64,000 bases of DNA from Paenibacillus glycanilyticus NBRC 16618 (GTDB lineage: Bacteria > Bacillota > Bacilli > Paenibacillales > Paenibacillaceae), in contig NZ_BILY01000018.1 of NCBI RefSeq assembly GCF_004000805.1, forward strand, positions 1 through 64,000, written 5' to 3'. The position numbers and the translations under genes are program-made. Under the pieces are notes generated by a model that was not told the origin of the DNA, searched no databases, and saw nothing but the letters and a program-made list of their open reading frames with translations. Shown here piece after piece: positions 8,372-16,845 of the stretch (position 1 is its first letter; each line of letters opens with the position of its first letter).

Positions 8372-8485
8372 GCAAAAGAATGTTCTGGAGAAACGGAGTG
8401 CTCGCTTTTGTTACCGGATCCCATCTATCCAATTTGATTCAAAGTGGATCCGGTAGCAATGGCGATTGGAAGAACATTCTTTTGC
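8372..8485. repeat. second long nested inverted repeat
   Basis: Perfect 15-bp outer arms GCAAAAGAATGTTCT and AGAACATTCTTTTGC enclose perfect 10-bp inner arms TACCGGATCC and GGATCCGGTA. The design (two nested perfect stems about 110 nt long) mirrors the repeat at 8083-8189, although the sequences differ. Confidence 0.7.
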
Positions 8486-8512
8486 GCAGCCTGCCCCGGC
8501 CATCAAAAAAAA

Positions 8513-8539
8513 ATGGCTGAGCACAGAATGCTCAGCCAT
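8513..8539 (-). terminator. terminator of the IscA/HesB-type gene
   Basis: ATGGCTGAGCA and TGCTCAGCCAT form an 11-bp perfect stem with a 5-nt loop. Read on the minus strand it is followed by eight or more T residues, 8 bp after the gene's stop codon. Confidence 0.85.
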
Positions 8540-8546
8540 CCACAAA

Positions 8547-8903
8547 TCAGCAGTCGCTATCCGGTTTCCCAGCTGCCGCAGCGGTACGGAAGCTCGAGCC
8601 GCAGCCGCATGTAGCGGTTGCGTTAGGATTTTCGATCGTAAAGCCGCCGCCCATAGCCGACTCTTTCCAATCGATGATTAGACCGTATAAATACTTCAAG
8701 CTTTCGTCGTCTACGACTACTTTCAGGTCCGCGACTTCCATCGACTTGTCGTTCTCGTTCTCTTCATCGTCGAAGCCCATGCCGTAGGAGAAGCCCGTGC
8801 AGCCGCCTTCCTTCACGCCAATGCGCAGGAACAGCCCGGGTGTGCCTTCCTCCTCGAGCATTTCTTTAATTTTGTCAGATGCCGATTCACTAATCGTGAT
8901 CAT
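8547..8903 (-). CDS. HesB/IscA-family iron-sulfur cluster carrier (ErpA-like)
   Basis: A 118-residue A-type Fe-S carrier that receives clusters from the SUF scaffold and passes them to apo-enzymes. The three expected cysteines are visible: one in EGGCTGFSYGMGFD (near residue 34) and a pair in TATCGCGSSF (near residue 100). The C-terminus extends beyond the usual end by about 14 residues (RTAAAAGKPDSDC). It stands alone, with its own terminator. Nearby genes for MqnE (a 4Fe-4S enzyme) and Nfu fit an Fe-S context. Confidence 0.9.
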   Translation of the reverse strand: MITISESASDKIKEMLEEEGTPGLFLRIGVKEGGCTGFSYGMGFDDEENENDKSMEVADLKVVVDDESLKYLYGLIIDWKESAMGGGFTIENPNATATCGCGSSFRTAAAAGKPDSDC

Positions 8904-9026
8904 GCTTCTTCCCTCCTCTATATAAATAAAAATAAATGTACCGTTATAGTTACAGTATACTCCTCTTCCTCCGCTTCCTCAAGAGATGAGAGCCTTCCTA
9001 TTGGAACGAGTTGAAGACTTTAGGTG

Positions 9027-9055
9027 TTGCCGCCTTTTGCGTACGGGTTTATAAT
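9027..9055 (+). promoter_or_regulatory. sigma-A promoter upstream of mqnE
   Basis: TTGCCG and TATAAT are separated by 17 bp, about 145 bp before the mqnE start. The 297-bp gap 8904-9200 holds no gene that I can support, only this promoter and a long 5' leader ending in AAAAAGGAGGTTG. Confidence 0.6.
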
Positions 9056-9200
9056 AATGGAAGCTTTCTTAATCGGATGAGCAAGTTATTTTTTTCACAA
9101 AGGCATAGCCTGAATTTATTCCACTCTTCCTTGAACGGTAAATGGCAGCATGCCGCAGCACTACGCATAACTAACTTTTGAGAAAAAGGAGGTTGCCAAG

Positions 9201-10304
9201 ATGAACATCGCCATTCCATCTGATAACAAGCAAATGCAGTCGATTATCGACAAAGTCCGTAACGGGGAACGCCTTACGCTTGAAGACGGTGTATTCCTGT
9301 ATCAATCGGATGATCTGCTTACGATTGGGCAACTAGCTAATGAAGTAAACCTTCGCAAGAACGGTAAAAAAGTTTATTTTATCGAAAACATGAGCTTGTA
9401 CTTTACGAACGTCTGCGAAGCGCATTGCGCATTCTGTAACTTCCGTAAAGACGAAGGCGCACCAGGCGCCTATACCTTATCCGGTCAAGAAATGATTGAG
9501 TACGTTGAACAGCATTTCCACCCTGGTGTACGAGAATTCCATATTGTAGGCGGGCATAACCCACATGTTCCGTTCCAATATTACGTCGATTCCCTGAAGG
9601 CATTAAACGAGCGCTTCCCAGAAGTAACGCTTAAAGCCTACACCGCTGCGGAAATCGACTTTTTCTCGCGTATTAGTGGCTTAAGCTACAAGGAAGTATT
9701 GGAAGAGCTTATGAAGGTCGGCCTCAAATCGCTGACAGGTGGAGGCGCAGAAATATTATCCGATCATTACCGCAAAAAAATGCGCGTCGATAAAGCCGAC
9801 GTCAGCCAATATTTAGAGGTGCACCGCACCGCTCATAATCTTGGCCTGCGCACGCATACAACGATGCTGTACGGCTCGATCGAATCGCATGAGGACCGTA
9901 TTCGCCACATGATGCAGATCCGCGAGCTGCAAGACGAAACAAACGGTTTCCAGGTATTCATTCCGCTTTCTATGCAGCCGATTAACCCGAAAGCCGGTAT
10001 CCGTCGCCGCAACTCGGCATTCGAGGATCTGAAGACGATCGCGATCAGCCGCCTGATGCTGGACAACATTCAGCATATTAAAGCTTACTTCATCAACATC
10101 GGCACGCAGCTGACTCAGGTCGCTCTGACGATGGGCGCATCCGATGCTCACGGTACCATTGTAAAAGAAAAAATCAGTCATGCGGCGGGCGCTCTTACGC
10201 CGGAAGGCATTACGCGTGAGGATCTCTTATGGCTCATTAAAGGAGCCGGACGTATCCCAGTGGAGAGAGATACGTTCTATAACGAAATTAAAGTATATGA
10301 GTAA
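9201..10304 (+). CDS. mqnE: aminofutalosine synthase (radical SAM)
   Basis: A 367-residue radical SAM enzyme. The cluster motif is CEAHCAFCNF (CX3CX2C, near residue 72), followed by GAPGAYTLS, FHIVGGHNPHVPF and GGGAEIL, all characteristic of MqnE. MqnE joins 3-[(1-carboxyvinyl)oxy]benzoate to the SAM-derived 5'-deoxyadenosyl radical, giving aminofutalosine in the futalosine route to menaquinone. The excellent AAAAAGGAGG site fixes the start. Other mqn genes are not adjacent, but a UbiD-type decarboxylase at 13596-15362 could serve a later step. Confidence 0.92.
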   Translation: MNIAIPSDNKQMQSIIDKVRNGERLTLEDGVFLYQSDDLLTIGQLANEVNLRKNGKKVYFIENMSLYFTNVCEAHCAFCNFRKDEGAPGAYTLSGQEMIEYVEQHFHPGVREFHIVGGHNPHVPFQYYVDSLKALNERFPEVTLKAYTAAEIDFFSRISGLSYKEVLEELMKVGLKSLTGGGAEILSDHYRKKMRVDKADVSQYLEVHRTAHNLGLRTHTTMLYGSIESHEDRIRHMMQIRELQDETNGFQVFIPLSMQPINPKAGIRRRNSAFEDLKTIAISRLMLDNIQHIKAYFINIGTQLTQVALTMGASDAHGTIVKEKISHAAGALTPEGITREDLLWLIKGAGRIPVERDTFYNEIKVYE

Positions 10305-10375
10305 TCACGCGGCTAGACGCACATATTAGGCACACAACAAGTCATTCATCATTATGGAGTTGGGTAGGGAATCAT

Positions 10376-11443
10376 ATGAGAAAATTTGTTATTTTGGGCG
10401 GCGGTTACGGCGGCCAGGCTATCGCGGCAGACGTGATCGAGAAACAGCTGCCAATCGACGTTGAAGTCATCCTCGTGGACCGCATGCCTTATCAAGGCCT
10501 TAAAACAGAATATTACGCACTTGCAGCCGGAACGGTTTCAGATTTGGATATCCGCGTAAAATTTCCGCAGGACCCGCGTCTGACAACCCGGTTTGGGGAA
10601 GTTGTAGATATCGATCTGGACAAAAAGCTTGTTTATCTGGAAGGTCAAGATCCAATCGATTACGAGTGGCTCGTAATCGGACTTGGCTGTACGGATAATT
10701 ACCACGGCATCGAAGGCGCGGAAGAGTTCTCAAACAGCATTCAAACTCTTTCGAATGCACGCAAAACTTACCAGATGCTGAACGACGTGAAGCCTTACGG
10801 CCAAGTGTCGATCATCGGCGGCGGCCTTAGCGGCGTGGAAGTGGCTGCAGAGCTGCGCGAAGCCCGTTCCGACCTGAACATCCGCATCATTGACCGCGGA
10901 CCAAGCGTCATGTCGGCCTTCCCTGGCTCGCTGCAGAAGTTTGTGGCTTCCTGGTTCAGAGAGCATGAAGTTGAGATGCTCAGCCATATTTCGCTCTGCC
11001 GCATTGAGCAAGGCGCATTGCACGACGCGAATGCGAATCAAACGATCCTTACCGACGTAACGGTATGGACAGCCGGCATTCAGCCGATTGAGATTGTACA
11101 GCGCATGAATCTGCCGAAGGACAAACAAGGCCGGCTTATCATCAATGAGTTCCATCAGCTGCCGGATTACACCGATGTGTTTGTTTGCGGCGACTGCGCG
11201 TCTCTGCCATTCTCCCCTAGCGGGCAAGCGGCCGGCGCGCAAGGCAAGCAAATCGCGGAAGCTATCCATGCCATTTGGAACAACAAAACGCCTAAGCTTG
11301 GCAAAATCAAGCTGAAGGGCGTTATGGGCTCCCTTGGCAAGAAGAGCGGCTTCGGACTCATGGGCAGCACGCCAATGATGGGTAAAATCCCGCGTTTGAT
11401 CAAGAGCGGAATTCTCTGGAAATCGAAACGCCACTTTGGTTAA
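10376..11443 (+). CDS. YutJ-like FAD/NAD(P)-dependent oxidoreductase (NDH-2 family)
   Basis: A 355-residue pyridine nucleotide-disulfide-type flavoprotein. The N-terminal FAD fold shows ILGGGYGGQAIA (residues 6-17), the NAD(P) fold VSIIGGGLSGVEVAAEL (near 143) and the second FAD contact VFVCGDCASLPF (near 270). It resembles type II NADH dehydrogenases of the YutJ/YumB group, which pass electrons to menaquinone without pumping. Its stop codon overlaps that of the convergent yuzB-like gene. The adjacency to YuzB- and YutI-like genes matches the gene neighbourhood in Bacillus. Confidence 0.85.
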   Translation: MRKFVILGGGYGGQAIAADVIEKQLPIDVEVILVDRMPYQGLKTEYYALAAGTVSDLDIRVKFPQDPRLTTRFGEVVDIDLDKKLVYLEGQDPIDYEWLVIGLGCTDNYHGIEGAEEFSNSIQTLSNARKTYQMLNDVKPYGQVSIIGGGLSGVEVAAELREARSDLNIRIIDRGPSVMSAFPGSLQKFVASWFREHEVEMLSHISLCRIEQGALHDANANQTILTDVTVWTAGIQPIEIVQRMNLPKDKQGRLIINEFHQLPDYTDVFVCGDCASLPFSPSGQAAGAQGKQIAEAIHAIWNNKTPKLGKIKLKGVMGSLGKKSGFGLMGSTPMMGKIPRLIKSGILWKSKRHFG

Positions 11444-11676
11444 TTTTGCTTTAAACTGATGGCTTCGCGAATGCGGCGTTCCAGATCCTCTATGGATTCG
11501 GCAGCGATAATGCTGCCGTCAACTAACGCGAATGGCTTTAAATAACATTCTCCGCAGTTGCCAAGACAACCGTATTCGACCACCTTCAGCCGATCGTCTA
11601 GTTCATACTGCTTCATAAGAGCTTCCGTTCCGTGATGCATGTTGCCGTTGCAGAACTCGATAAGCGGTTTTGACAA
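11440..11676 (-). CDS. YuzB-like DUF1450 protein
   Basis: A 78-residue protein of the DUF1450/YuzB family. It shows FCNGNMHHGTEAL and then VVEYGCLGNCGECYLKPFAL with three closely spaced cysteines (CX2CX2C), suggesting metal or cluster binding, though this is not established. The position between a flavoprotein gene and nfu is conserved in Bacillales, and suggests a role around Fe-S or redox metabolism. It ends in the same four bases as the convergent gene. Confidence 0.85.
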   Translation of the reverse strand: MSKPLIEFCNGNMHHGTEALMKQYELDDRLKVVEYGCLGNCGECYLKPFALVDGSIIAAESIEDLERRIREAISLKQN

Positions 11677-11763
11677 TTTTTAGATCACCTGGCCTTAACG
11701 GTTGATATCCATTTTCATTCCTCGCACTTTGTACTATAATAGGGGAGAAAGGAGATGATTGCA

Positions 11764-12006
11764 ATGAGTCAAGCACAAGATACAATGTACGACGAAGTAT
11801 TGGACGTACTGGATAAATTGCGTCCGTTCCTGCAACGCGACGGCGGTGACGTAGAACTGGTAGACGTAGAGGACGGTATCGTTAAACTTCGTCTGATGGG
11901 TGCATGCGGAAGCTGCCCAAGTTCCACGATTACACTGAAAGCCGGTATCGAGCGCGCGCTGCTCGAGGAAGTTGAAGGCGTACAGGAAGTTGTTCAAGTA
12001 TTCTAA
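11764..12006 (+). CDS. Nfu-type iron-sulfur scaffold (NifU C-terminal domain)
   Basis: An 80-residue NifU-C domain protein, YutI-like. The cluster-binding [16 protein letters not shown] motif is near residue 43. It probably carries a 4Fe-4S cluster between two subunits and transfers it to client enzymes. An upstream in-frame ATG at 11755 abuts the AGAAAGGAG site, so the ATG at 11764 (9 bp from GGAG) is preferred. A TATAAT at 11735-11740 gives a short leader. Confidence 0.9.
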   Translation: MSQAQDTMYDEVLDVLDKLRPFLQRDGGDVELVDVEDGIVKLRLMGACGSCPSSTITLKAGIERALLEEVEGVQEVVQVF

Positions 12007-12011
12007 AATGC

Positions 12012-12051
12012 AAGAGTCTTGCCCGCTTTAAGCAGGCAAGACTCTTTTTTT
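12012..12051 (+). terminator. terminator after nfu
   Basis: AAGAGTCTTGCC pairs with GGCAAGACTCTT (12 bp) around an 11-nt loop and is followed by TTTTT. It starts 6 bp after the stop codon and sits between convergent genes. Confidence 0.9.
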
Positions 12052-12056
12052 GTTCC

Positions 12057-12836
12057 TTATAATCCGATTATGTTTGAACGAATCGCATCGAAACCGCCGG
12101 TTACGTTTATAACGCTGCCGGTCAAATAATCCGATCTCGATTGGCAAAGGAATCCGATTACCCTCGCGATATCTTCACCGGTTCCCGGTCTGCCGACCGG
12201 CGACTCGAATTCCCTCTCGCACGCCGCCTCGTCAATCGTCCGCTCCTTGTTAAGGCCTCTAATATCGCCGGGTGCTATCATATTGACGGTAATGCCGGAG
12301 GGCGCCTCTTCGACCGCTAGCGATTTGGTGAACGAGACGAGACCGGTCTTCGCCGCCGCATATACGGCCCTGTGAGGCCATGCCCTGGCTTCATCCGCAT
12401 GTCCGAAGCCAAGATGGATAATACGCCCCCAGCCGCGCTTACGCATGCCTGGAAGCAGCTTATGGTCCAGCAGCATTACGCCAAGCAAATTACCGTTTAG
12501 AAGTTGAATGATAGCGTCCTCATGATAATCCGCGAACAAGCGCCGCTCGCGTATAAACGGGCCTGCGTTGTTCACCAGGATATCGATGCCGCCATTCCAG
12601 GCTTCCGCTTCGGCTGCCAGCTGCGCTACCCCTGCCGGAACGGATATATCGCCTTGTATGGCGGTTGCTCTTACGCCAAGCCGCTCGATCTCGCGCTGAA
12701 GCTCCAGCGCTTCCTGCCTGCTCTCCAGATAGTTTAACACGATGCTGCAGCCAAGACTTGCGAGCTGCAATGCAGTCCGTTTGCCAAGCCCTTTGGCGCT
12801 TCCGGTTACAAGCGCCGTTCTGCCCATCAGCTCCAC
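12057..12836 (-). CDS. short-chain dehydrogenase/reductase
   Basis: A 259-residue classical SDR. It has the NAD(P) motif TGSAKGLGKRTA (near residue 11), NNAGPF (near 88), and the catalytic Tyr/Lys in VYAAAKTGLVSF (YX3K, near 159). The C-terminus INVTGGFDAIRS is typical of FabG-like enzymes. Substrate unknown. The GTG start lies 7 bp after AGGAGG; an ATG two codons upstream touches the RBS and is less likely. It is last in a minus-strand group with the HEPN-like and ubiD genes. Confidence 0.85.
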   Translation of the reverse strand: MELMGRTALVTGSAKGLGKRTALQLASLGCSIVLNYLESRQEALELQREIERLGVRATAIQGDISVPAGVAQLAAEAEAWNGGIDILVNNAGPFIRERRLFADYHEDAIIQLLNGNLLGVMLLDHKLLPGMRKRGWGRIIHLGFGHADEARAWPHRAVYAAAKTGLVSFTKSLAVEEAPSGITVNMIAPGDIRGLNKERTIDEAACEREFESPVGRPGTGEDIARVIGFLCQSRSDYLTGSVINVTGGFDAIRSNIIGL

Positions 12837-12861
12837 GAGCATTCCTCCTCGCGATTAAAGC

Positions 12862-13569
12862 CTACCTGGTTCGTATTAGTCCGCAAGCATAGTCAAAGGT
12901 TAGGCGTAATGATCCTGTCACCATCTGCAGTCCATGCTGGAGATCGTCCGATTGTGCCGCTATATTTTCTAATTGTACTTCCTGTCCGTACATTTTATGA
13001 GCCTGCGCAAGATCGTCCTGCATCTCCGTATTCATGTAATGAATCTCGGTATTGCGGCGCTTCCGCAGCCGTCCCATCGGTTCCTTCAGGCTCTCTTTGA
13101 TGTCGTTAAGCTTCCAGGTCAGTTCCGGATGCGCCTTCTTGTCGCGCATATTGCGCAGAACGGTAAAGTAGGAGAAATGGGGCTTGATCTTCTCCGTCTT
13201 TAAATCAAGGATGTCATTCAGAAAAATGCTCAGCTTATCCAGCAGGGCAAAAATGCGGATAAACGCGTTTTTGTCAAAATAAACGTAGCGCTGGTAATTA
13301 AGCTCTTCCTCTTCCGACATCTGACTGACGGAAGGCGACTTGATCTTCTCCTTAAACCGCCTAGCCGCGTAGCAGCTTTGCTCGATTTCGTTCAAGGAAG
13401 CGACCAAGCCCTTCGTCCATACCTCATACGTACGAAGCTTATGGTCGTTGTCTTTGCCCGCTTCAATCTTCTCGTGCAGAATGGCGACGAACTGATTCAT
13501 CAGCTGTAACGTGTCTGCAAGGCGGCCTTGCGGCTCCCTTTCCGGTTCGTCAAATAGAAAACGCAGCAT
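12862..13569 (-). CDS. HEPN-domain protein (Cthe_2314-like)
   Basis: A mostly helical protein of 235 residues. The C-terminal half has LRKRRNTEIHYMN, which fits the RX4-6H motif (RNTEIH) of HEPN domains. The overall look (ILDLKTEKIKPHFSYFTVLR, then VTGSLRLTFDYACGL) recalls the Cthe_2314 HEPN family. HEPN proteins are often RNases or act with nucleotidyltransferases, but no partner toxin or antitoxin gene is adjacent. The start at MLRFLFDEP follows GAGAGGCGGGG. A longer frame would overlap the ubiD end. Family call moderate, function unknown. Confidence 0.6.
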   Translation of the reverse strand: MLRFLFDEPEREPQGRLADTLQLMNQFVAILHEKIEAGKDNDHKLRTYEVWTKGLVASLNEIEQSCYAARRFKEKIKSPSVSQMSEEEELNYQRYVYFDKNAFIRIFALLDKLSIFLNDILDLKTEKIKPHFSYFTVLRNMRDKKAHPELTWKLNDIKESLKEPMGRLRKRRNTEIHYMNTEMQDDLAQAHKMYGQEVQLENIAAQSDDLQHGLQMVTGSLRLTFDYACGLIRTR

Positions 13570-13595
13570 CGGCCATCCCCGCCTCTCTTCGCAAC

Positions 13596-15362
13596 TTAGG
13601 ATTTGAAGTACTCGTTCCATCTGCTGTCAACCAGCTTGGTAATATCCTCGCGCGTGAACAGCTCTGCCGGATAGCCCGGCTTCATTCTCGCGTCGATAAC
13701 GATCGGCAGCTTGTAGCCGAAATGATGGCGGCGAATTTCGGCATTCGCGTAAATATCGTCCGCCGGATTAAACCGCGTGAACACCGTCCACAAGAAGGAC
13801 GTTTGCCCATGCGCAACGTTTGCGTCGTCCACAAGAATAACAAGCGGCCATTCCGTCCCGCGCTCCGCCAGCCTTGTCAGCAGACGCTCCGCAAGCTGCG
13901 GCTCTGCTTCATAGGATGCTCCGGATACAACAAGGCATCCGCGGCAATAGACCTGAGCGTTCGTAATTTCCTCGATCACGCCTTCTTCATAGCGGGAAGG
14001 CAGCTCTCTGACAGGCTTTCCGACGCCAAGCATAACCGCTTTGCTGCCGTGGTTGAATTTACCGCTCGTATAATCCAGCGTATCATGGGAGGTTTCATCG
14101 AATACAAACAGATCCGTCTGCGGCTGGAACCGCTCAAGCACCGTCTCAAGCAATACGTCAAACCGCGACAGGTCAATCGGCTGGTCCGTCAGCATCAGGA
14201 ACTTGGTCAAGGTAAGCTGGCCTTGGCCCAGAATACTGAAGGCAGTCGACAGCGCCTCACGGGAATAGGATTCCCGGACAACGGCTGCGGCAAGCGCGTG
14301 TACGCCCGCTTCCGCATATGCCCACAATTCGTGTACGCCCGGCATTACCATTGGGAAGGCCGGTGCCAGAAGGCGCTGCAAATACTCGCCCAAATAGTAA
14401 TCTTCCTGACGAGGCTTGCCCACAATCGTCGCCGGATAGATCGCATCCTTGCGGTGCCAGACATGATTTACGTTAAAGACCGGGAAATCATGGATAAGCG
14501 AGTAATAGCCAAAATGATCGCCAAACGGACCTTCCGGACGGCGGAGATGCGGCGGTACCTGTCCGCTGATGACAAATTCGGCTTCCGCCGGAATGCGGTG
14601 CTTGCTGTGCGGATCGGATACAACCGGCAGCTTGCCGCCTAGGATAAGCGAAGCCATTAAGAGCTCCGGCAGATGCTCCGGAAGCGGCGCAATGGCCGAA
14701 GCGATCAATGCCGGAGGTCCGCCAAGGAAGACGGATACCGGCAGCGCTTCGTTCTTCTGCTCAGCCTCATGATAGTGGAAGCCGCCGCCCTTATGTATTT
14801 GCCAATGCATGCCGGTCGTTGAATCGTCAAAAATTTGCATACGGTACATCCCTAGATTATGCGCTTTGCGAGATTTTAAGCTCTCCGTATAGACAAGAGG
14901 CAATGTAATAAACGGACCGCCATCCTCCTGCCAGCTTGTTACGCGCGGTAAGCCGGCCAGCGGATTCTGACGCTTCAGTACTTGCAGAATAGGCGCCGTG
15001 CCGCTCGGCACTTCCTTCATGCCTACCTTCATCATGTCCCAAATCAGCTTTTTCTCGCCCCAAATCGCTTTTGGCGTTGGCGGCATAATACGGTCCGCAG
15101 CACCAACGATCTGCTTCATGATTTCTTCCGGGCGCGTACCAAACGCAAGGTCAACCCGGCGGCTTGTCCCGAACATATTCGTCAGAACGGGAAAAGGACT
15201 GCCCTTCACGTTCGTGAAAAGCAGTGCCGGCCCTTCCTCTTCGATAACGCGGCGGTGAATTTCCGCCAGCTCCAGATAAGGATCTACTTGCGCGTCGATA
15301 ACGAGCAGATCATTCTCCTTTTTTAATACCTCTACAAATTCACGCAGGTTCTGAAAACTCAA
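13596..15362 (-). CDS. UbiD-family decarboxylase, probable menaquinone biosynthesis
   Basis: A 588-residue UbiD-type, prenylated-FMN-dependent decarboxylase. It starts MSFQNLREFVEVLKKENDLL from a TTG that overlaps the ctaA stop (TTGA), with GGACGGGAG upstream. A longer ATG frame inside ctaA is unlikely. Family marks are PALLFTNVKGSPFPVLTNMF, MQIFDDSTTGMHWQIHKGGG and RRPEGPFGDHFGYYS. It is about 90 residues longer than the usual 480-500. In organisms using the futalosine pathway such an enzyme decarboxylates the prenylated naphthoate intermediate. mqnE nearby and the link to ctaA support a respiratory role. Confidence 0.8.
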   Translation of the reverse strand: MSFQNLREFVEVLKKENDLLVIDAQVDPYLELAEIHRRVIEEEGPALLFTNVKGSPFPVLTNMFGTSRRVDLAFGTRPEEIMKQIVGAADRIMPPTPKAIWGEKKLIWDMMKVGMKEVPSGTAPILQVLKRQNPLAGLPRVTSWQEDGGPFITLPLVYTESLKSRKAHNLGMYRMQIFDDSTTGMHWQIHKGGGFHYHEAEQKNEALPVSVFLGGPPALIASAIAPLPEHLPELLMASLILGGKLPVVSDPHSKHRIPAEAEFVISGQVPPHLRRPEGPFGDHFGYYSLIHDFPVFNVNHVWHRKDAIYPATIVGKPRQEDYYLGEYLQRLLAPAFPMVMPGVHELWAYAEAGVHALAAAVVRESYSREALSTAFSILGQGQLTLTKFLMLTDQPIDLSRFDVLLETVLERFQPQTDLFVFDETSHDTLDYTSGKFNHGSKAVMLGVGKPVRELPSRYEEGVIEEITNAQVYCRGCLVVSGASYEAEPQLAERLLTRLAERGTEWPLVILVDDANVAHGQTSFLWTVFTRFNPADDIYANAEIRRHHFGYKLPIVIDARMKPGYPAELFTREDITKLVDSRWNEYFKS

Positions 15363-16291
15363 GCGTTCTCCCGTCCTTCCCGCAGCCGCCAGGAACGTAT
15401 CAGCATATCGCACAATATCCCAAACAAGCCCGTTATAATCAAATTATGAAGCAGGTTCGTAAACAGGAACCAATCATCGTTGCCGATTGTCTCCGTCAGA
15501 AGCGCACCGCTCAGGATTTGAGCGATCACCAGAACGAGAGCCCAGCCGGCGGATTTCGTAAGACCTTTGCCTTTTCCGCTGATTTTGCGGACGTGGATAT
15601 ATAAACCAACTAGAGCAAGACCAAAAATAAGTGCACCTAAACGATGGATAAAAACAGCAGCCGTCGCCCCTTGAAGCTCAGGCACAACCTCGCCGTTGCA
15701 TAAAGGCCAGCCTAGACAGCCGCCTGCCGACTCGGTATGCCGGATAAACGCGCCGAGATAAACCACGATATAACAGAAGATCGTTACGGCCAGCATCCGG
15801 GGATAAATAGCGCGGGGCACTGTAAATTCCACCGGCTTGCCATTCTTCGTACGGTAAGACCATACGACAAGAAGCAAAGTAAAGGCAAAAGCAATTAAGG
15901 AAATACCAAAATGAATAGCCATTACTGCATCAGACTGATACCATTTAACAGCTGCCGCGCCCATTAACGCTTGAATAACCGTGAAGAGCAGAGCTCCGCT
16001 CGCATAAATAAGCGGTTCTTTATAATCCGCATTGTTTTTGCGGAACAGCAGGTATATGGCGATAAAGGCTGCCACAACGAGCAAACCTTCAAATCCGGTA
16101 ATCAGACGATGGGAAAATTCGATTGCGGTTTCCATTGTATACGCAGGAATAAATTTACCGTTGCAAAGCGGCCAATCATCACCGCATCCGCGTCCGGATC
16201 CGGTATTTGTAACGAGTGCTCCGGCAAGGAGAACAAAAAGCATTCCGATGCACGATGCGAGAGCAAGCGCGCGAAAACGGCCGGTAACCAT
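15359..16291 (-). CDS. ctaA: heme A synthase
   Basis: A 310-residue, eight-helix membrane protein. The paired extracellular Cys loops are GRGCGDDWPLCNGKF (near residue 35) and GGCLGWPLCNGEVV (near 190). The haem-ligand histidines lie in EFSHRLITGFEG, MAIHFGISLIAF, FIHRLGALIFG and NLLHNLIITG. It converts haem O to haem A for the aa3/caa3 oxidase, using haem O made by CtaB (encoded at 33977-34831). Translationally coupled to the ubiD gene. The 174-bp gap upstream shows an AAGGTGA site. Confidence 0.95.
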   Translation of the reverse strand: MVTGRFRALALASCIGMLFVLLAGALVTNTGSGRGCGDDWPLCNGKFIPAYTMETAIEFSHRLITGFEGLLVVAAFIAIYLLFRKNNADYKEPLIYASGALLFTVIQALMGAAAVKWYQSDAVMAIHFGISLIAFAFTLLLVVWSYRTKNGKPVEFTVPRAIYPRMLAVTIFCYIVVYLGAFIRHTESAGGCLGWPLCNGEVVPELQGATAAVFIHRLGALIFGLALVGLYIHVRKISGKGKGLTKSAGWALVLVIAQILSGALLTETIGNDDWFLFTNLLHNLIITGLFGILCDMLIRSWRLREGRENA

Positions 16292-16422
16292 AATAAAATC
16301 ACCTTATTTCGGGTTTTGTTGTCACCTCATTATAGCCATTATAGGGGTCAAAAGCCATGTTGAAAATGTGACACTTCCTAGGGTGTGACAGTTCCGTGGC
16401 AATGATGCGCGGGCATAAAAAA

Positions 16423-16453
16423 GTGCGGCTCAGGAGGAGTTCCTAAGCCGCAC
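16423..16453 (-). terminator. terminator of the thioredoxin-like gene
   Basis: GTGCGGCT..AGGA pairs with TCCT..AGCCGCAC. On the minus strand it is followed by a run of six T residues, 13 bp after the stop codon. Confidence 0.85.
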
Positions 16454-16465
16454 GATTGCCGTTTA

Positions 16466-16816
16466 TTAACCTTGGGGTAATGCGTCCGACACCTGCACCG
16501 CGCGGTCCAGAAACTGTTCGATTTCTTCCCGCGTCTTGCGCAGCTTGTTCACGTACCGGATTAGCTCTTTGCCGTTACGGAAGGCAATAAAGCTCGGAAT
16601 GCCAAGAATGTTCAGCTCGGAGCAAAGATCGGGCAGTTCATCCCGGTCGATCTCATAGAACGAGATTTTGCCTCCGTATTGCTGCTCTACATCCGGCATA
16701 AACGGATCGATGTAGTGACAATCCGCGCACCATGTCGTTTTGAATACGACTACCGTAATCCCATCGCCTTGGACGGCTTCCCGGAAGGCTGCGTCCGTTG
16801 TCAGTTTGTTCATCAT
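16466..16816 (-). CDS. thioredoxin-family protein
   Basis: A 116-residue cytosolic thioredoxin fold. The active site is TTWCADCHYIDP (WCADC instead of WCGPC, near residue 29), followed by the cis-Pro segment LGIPSFIAFRNGKEL. The variant CXXC suggests an altered redox potential or a dedicated partner. The chosen ATG is 6 bp from GGGAGG; an ATG two codons earlier abuts the RBS. It lies 30 bp downstream of the lipoprotein gene in the same direction. Confidence 0.85.
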   Translation of the reverse strand: MMNKLTTDAAFREAVQGDGITVVVFKTTWCADCHYIDPFMPDVEQQYGGKISFYEIDRDELPDLCSELNILGIPSFIAFRNGKELIRYVNKLRKTREEIEQFLDRAVQVSDALPQG

Positions 16817-16845
16817 TGTCATCCTCCCTGCTCTTGCAAAATAAA

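Larger units (their letters stand above)
8051..8546. other. gene-free interval made almost entirely of inverted repeats
   Basis: About 500 bp between pstA and the IscA-type gene. I see no plausible coding frame. It holds a nested inverted repeat (8083-8189), a terminator (8224-8262), a separate 12-bp inverted repeat (8270-8299), a second nested inverted repeat (8372-8485) and the terminator of the opposite-strand gene (8513-8539). The first parts are annotated separately below. Confidence 0.7.

Noticed and set aside
13596..15413. Longer ATG start for the UbiD gene inside ctaA
   Set aside because: It would overlap ctaA by 55 bp without an RBS, whereas the TTG at 15362 has one and gives the usual family N-terminus.
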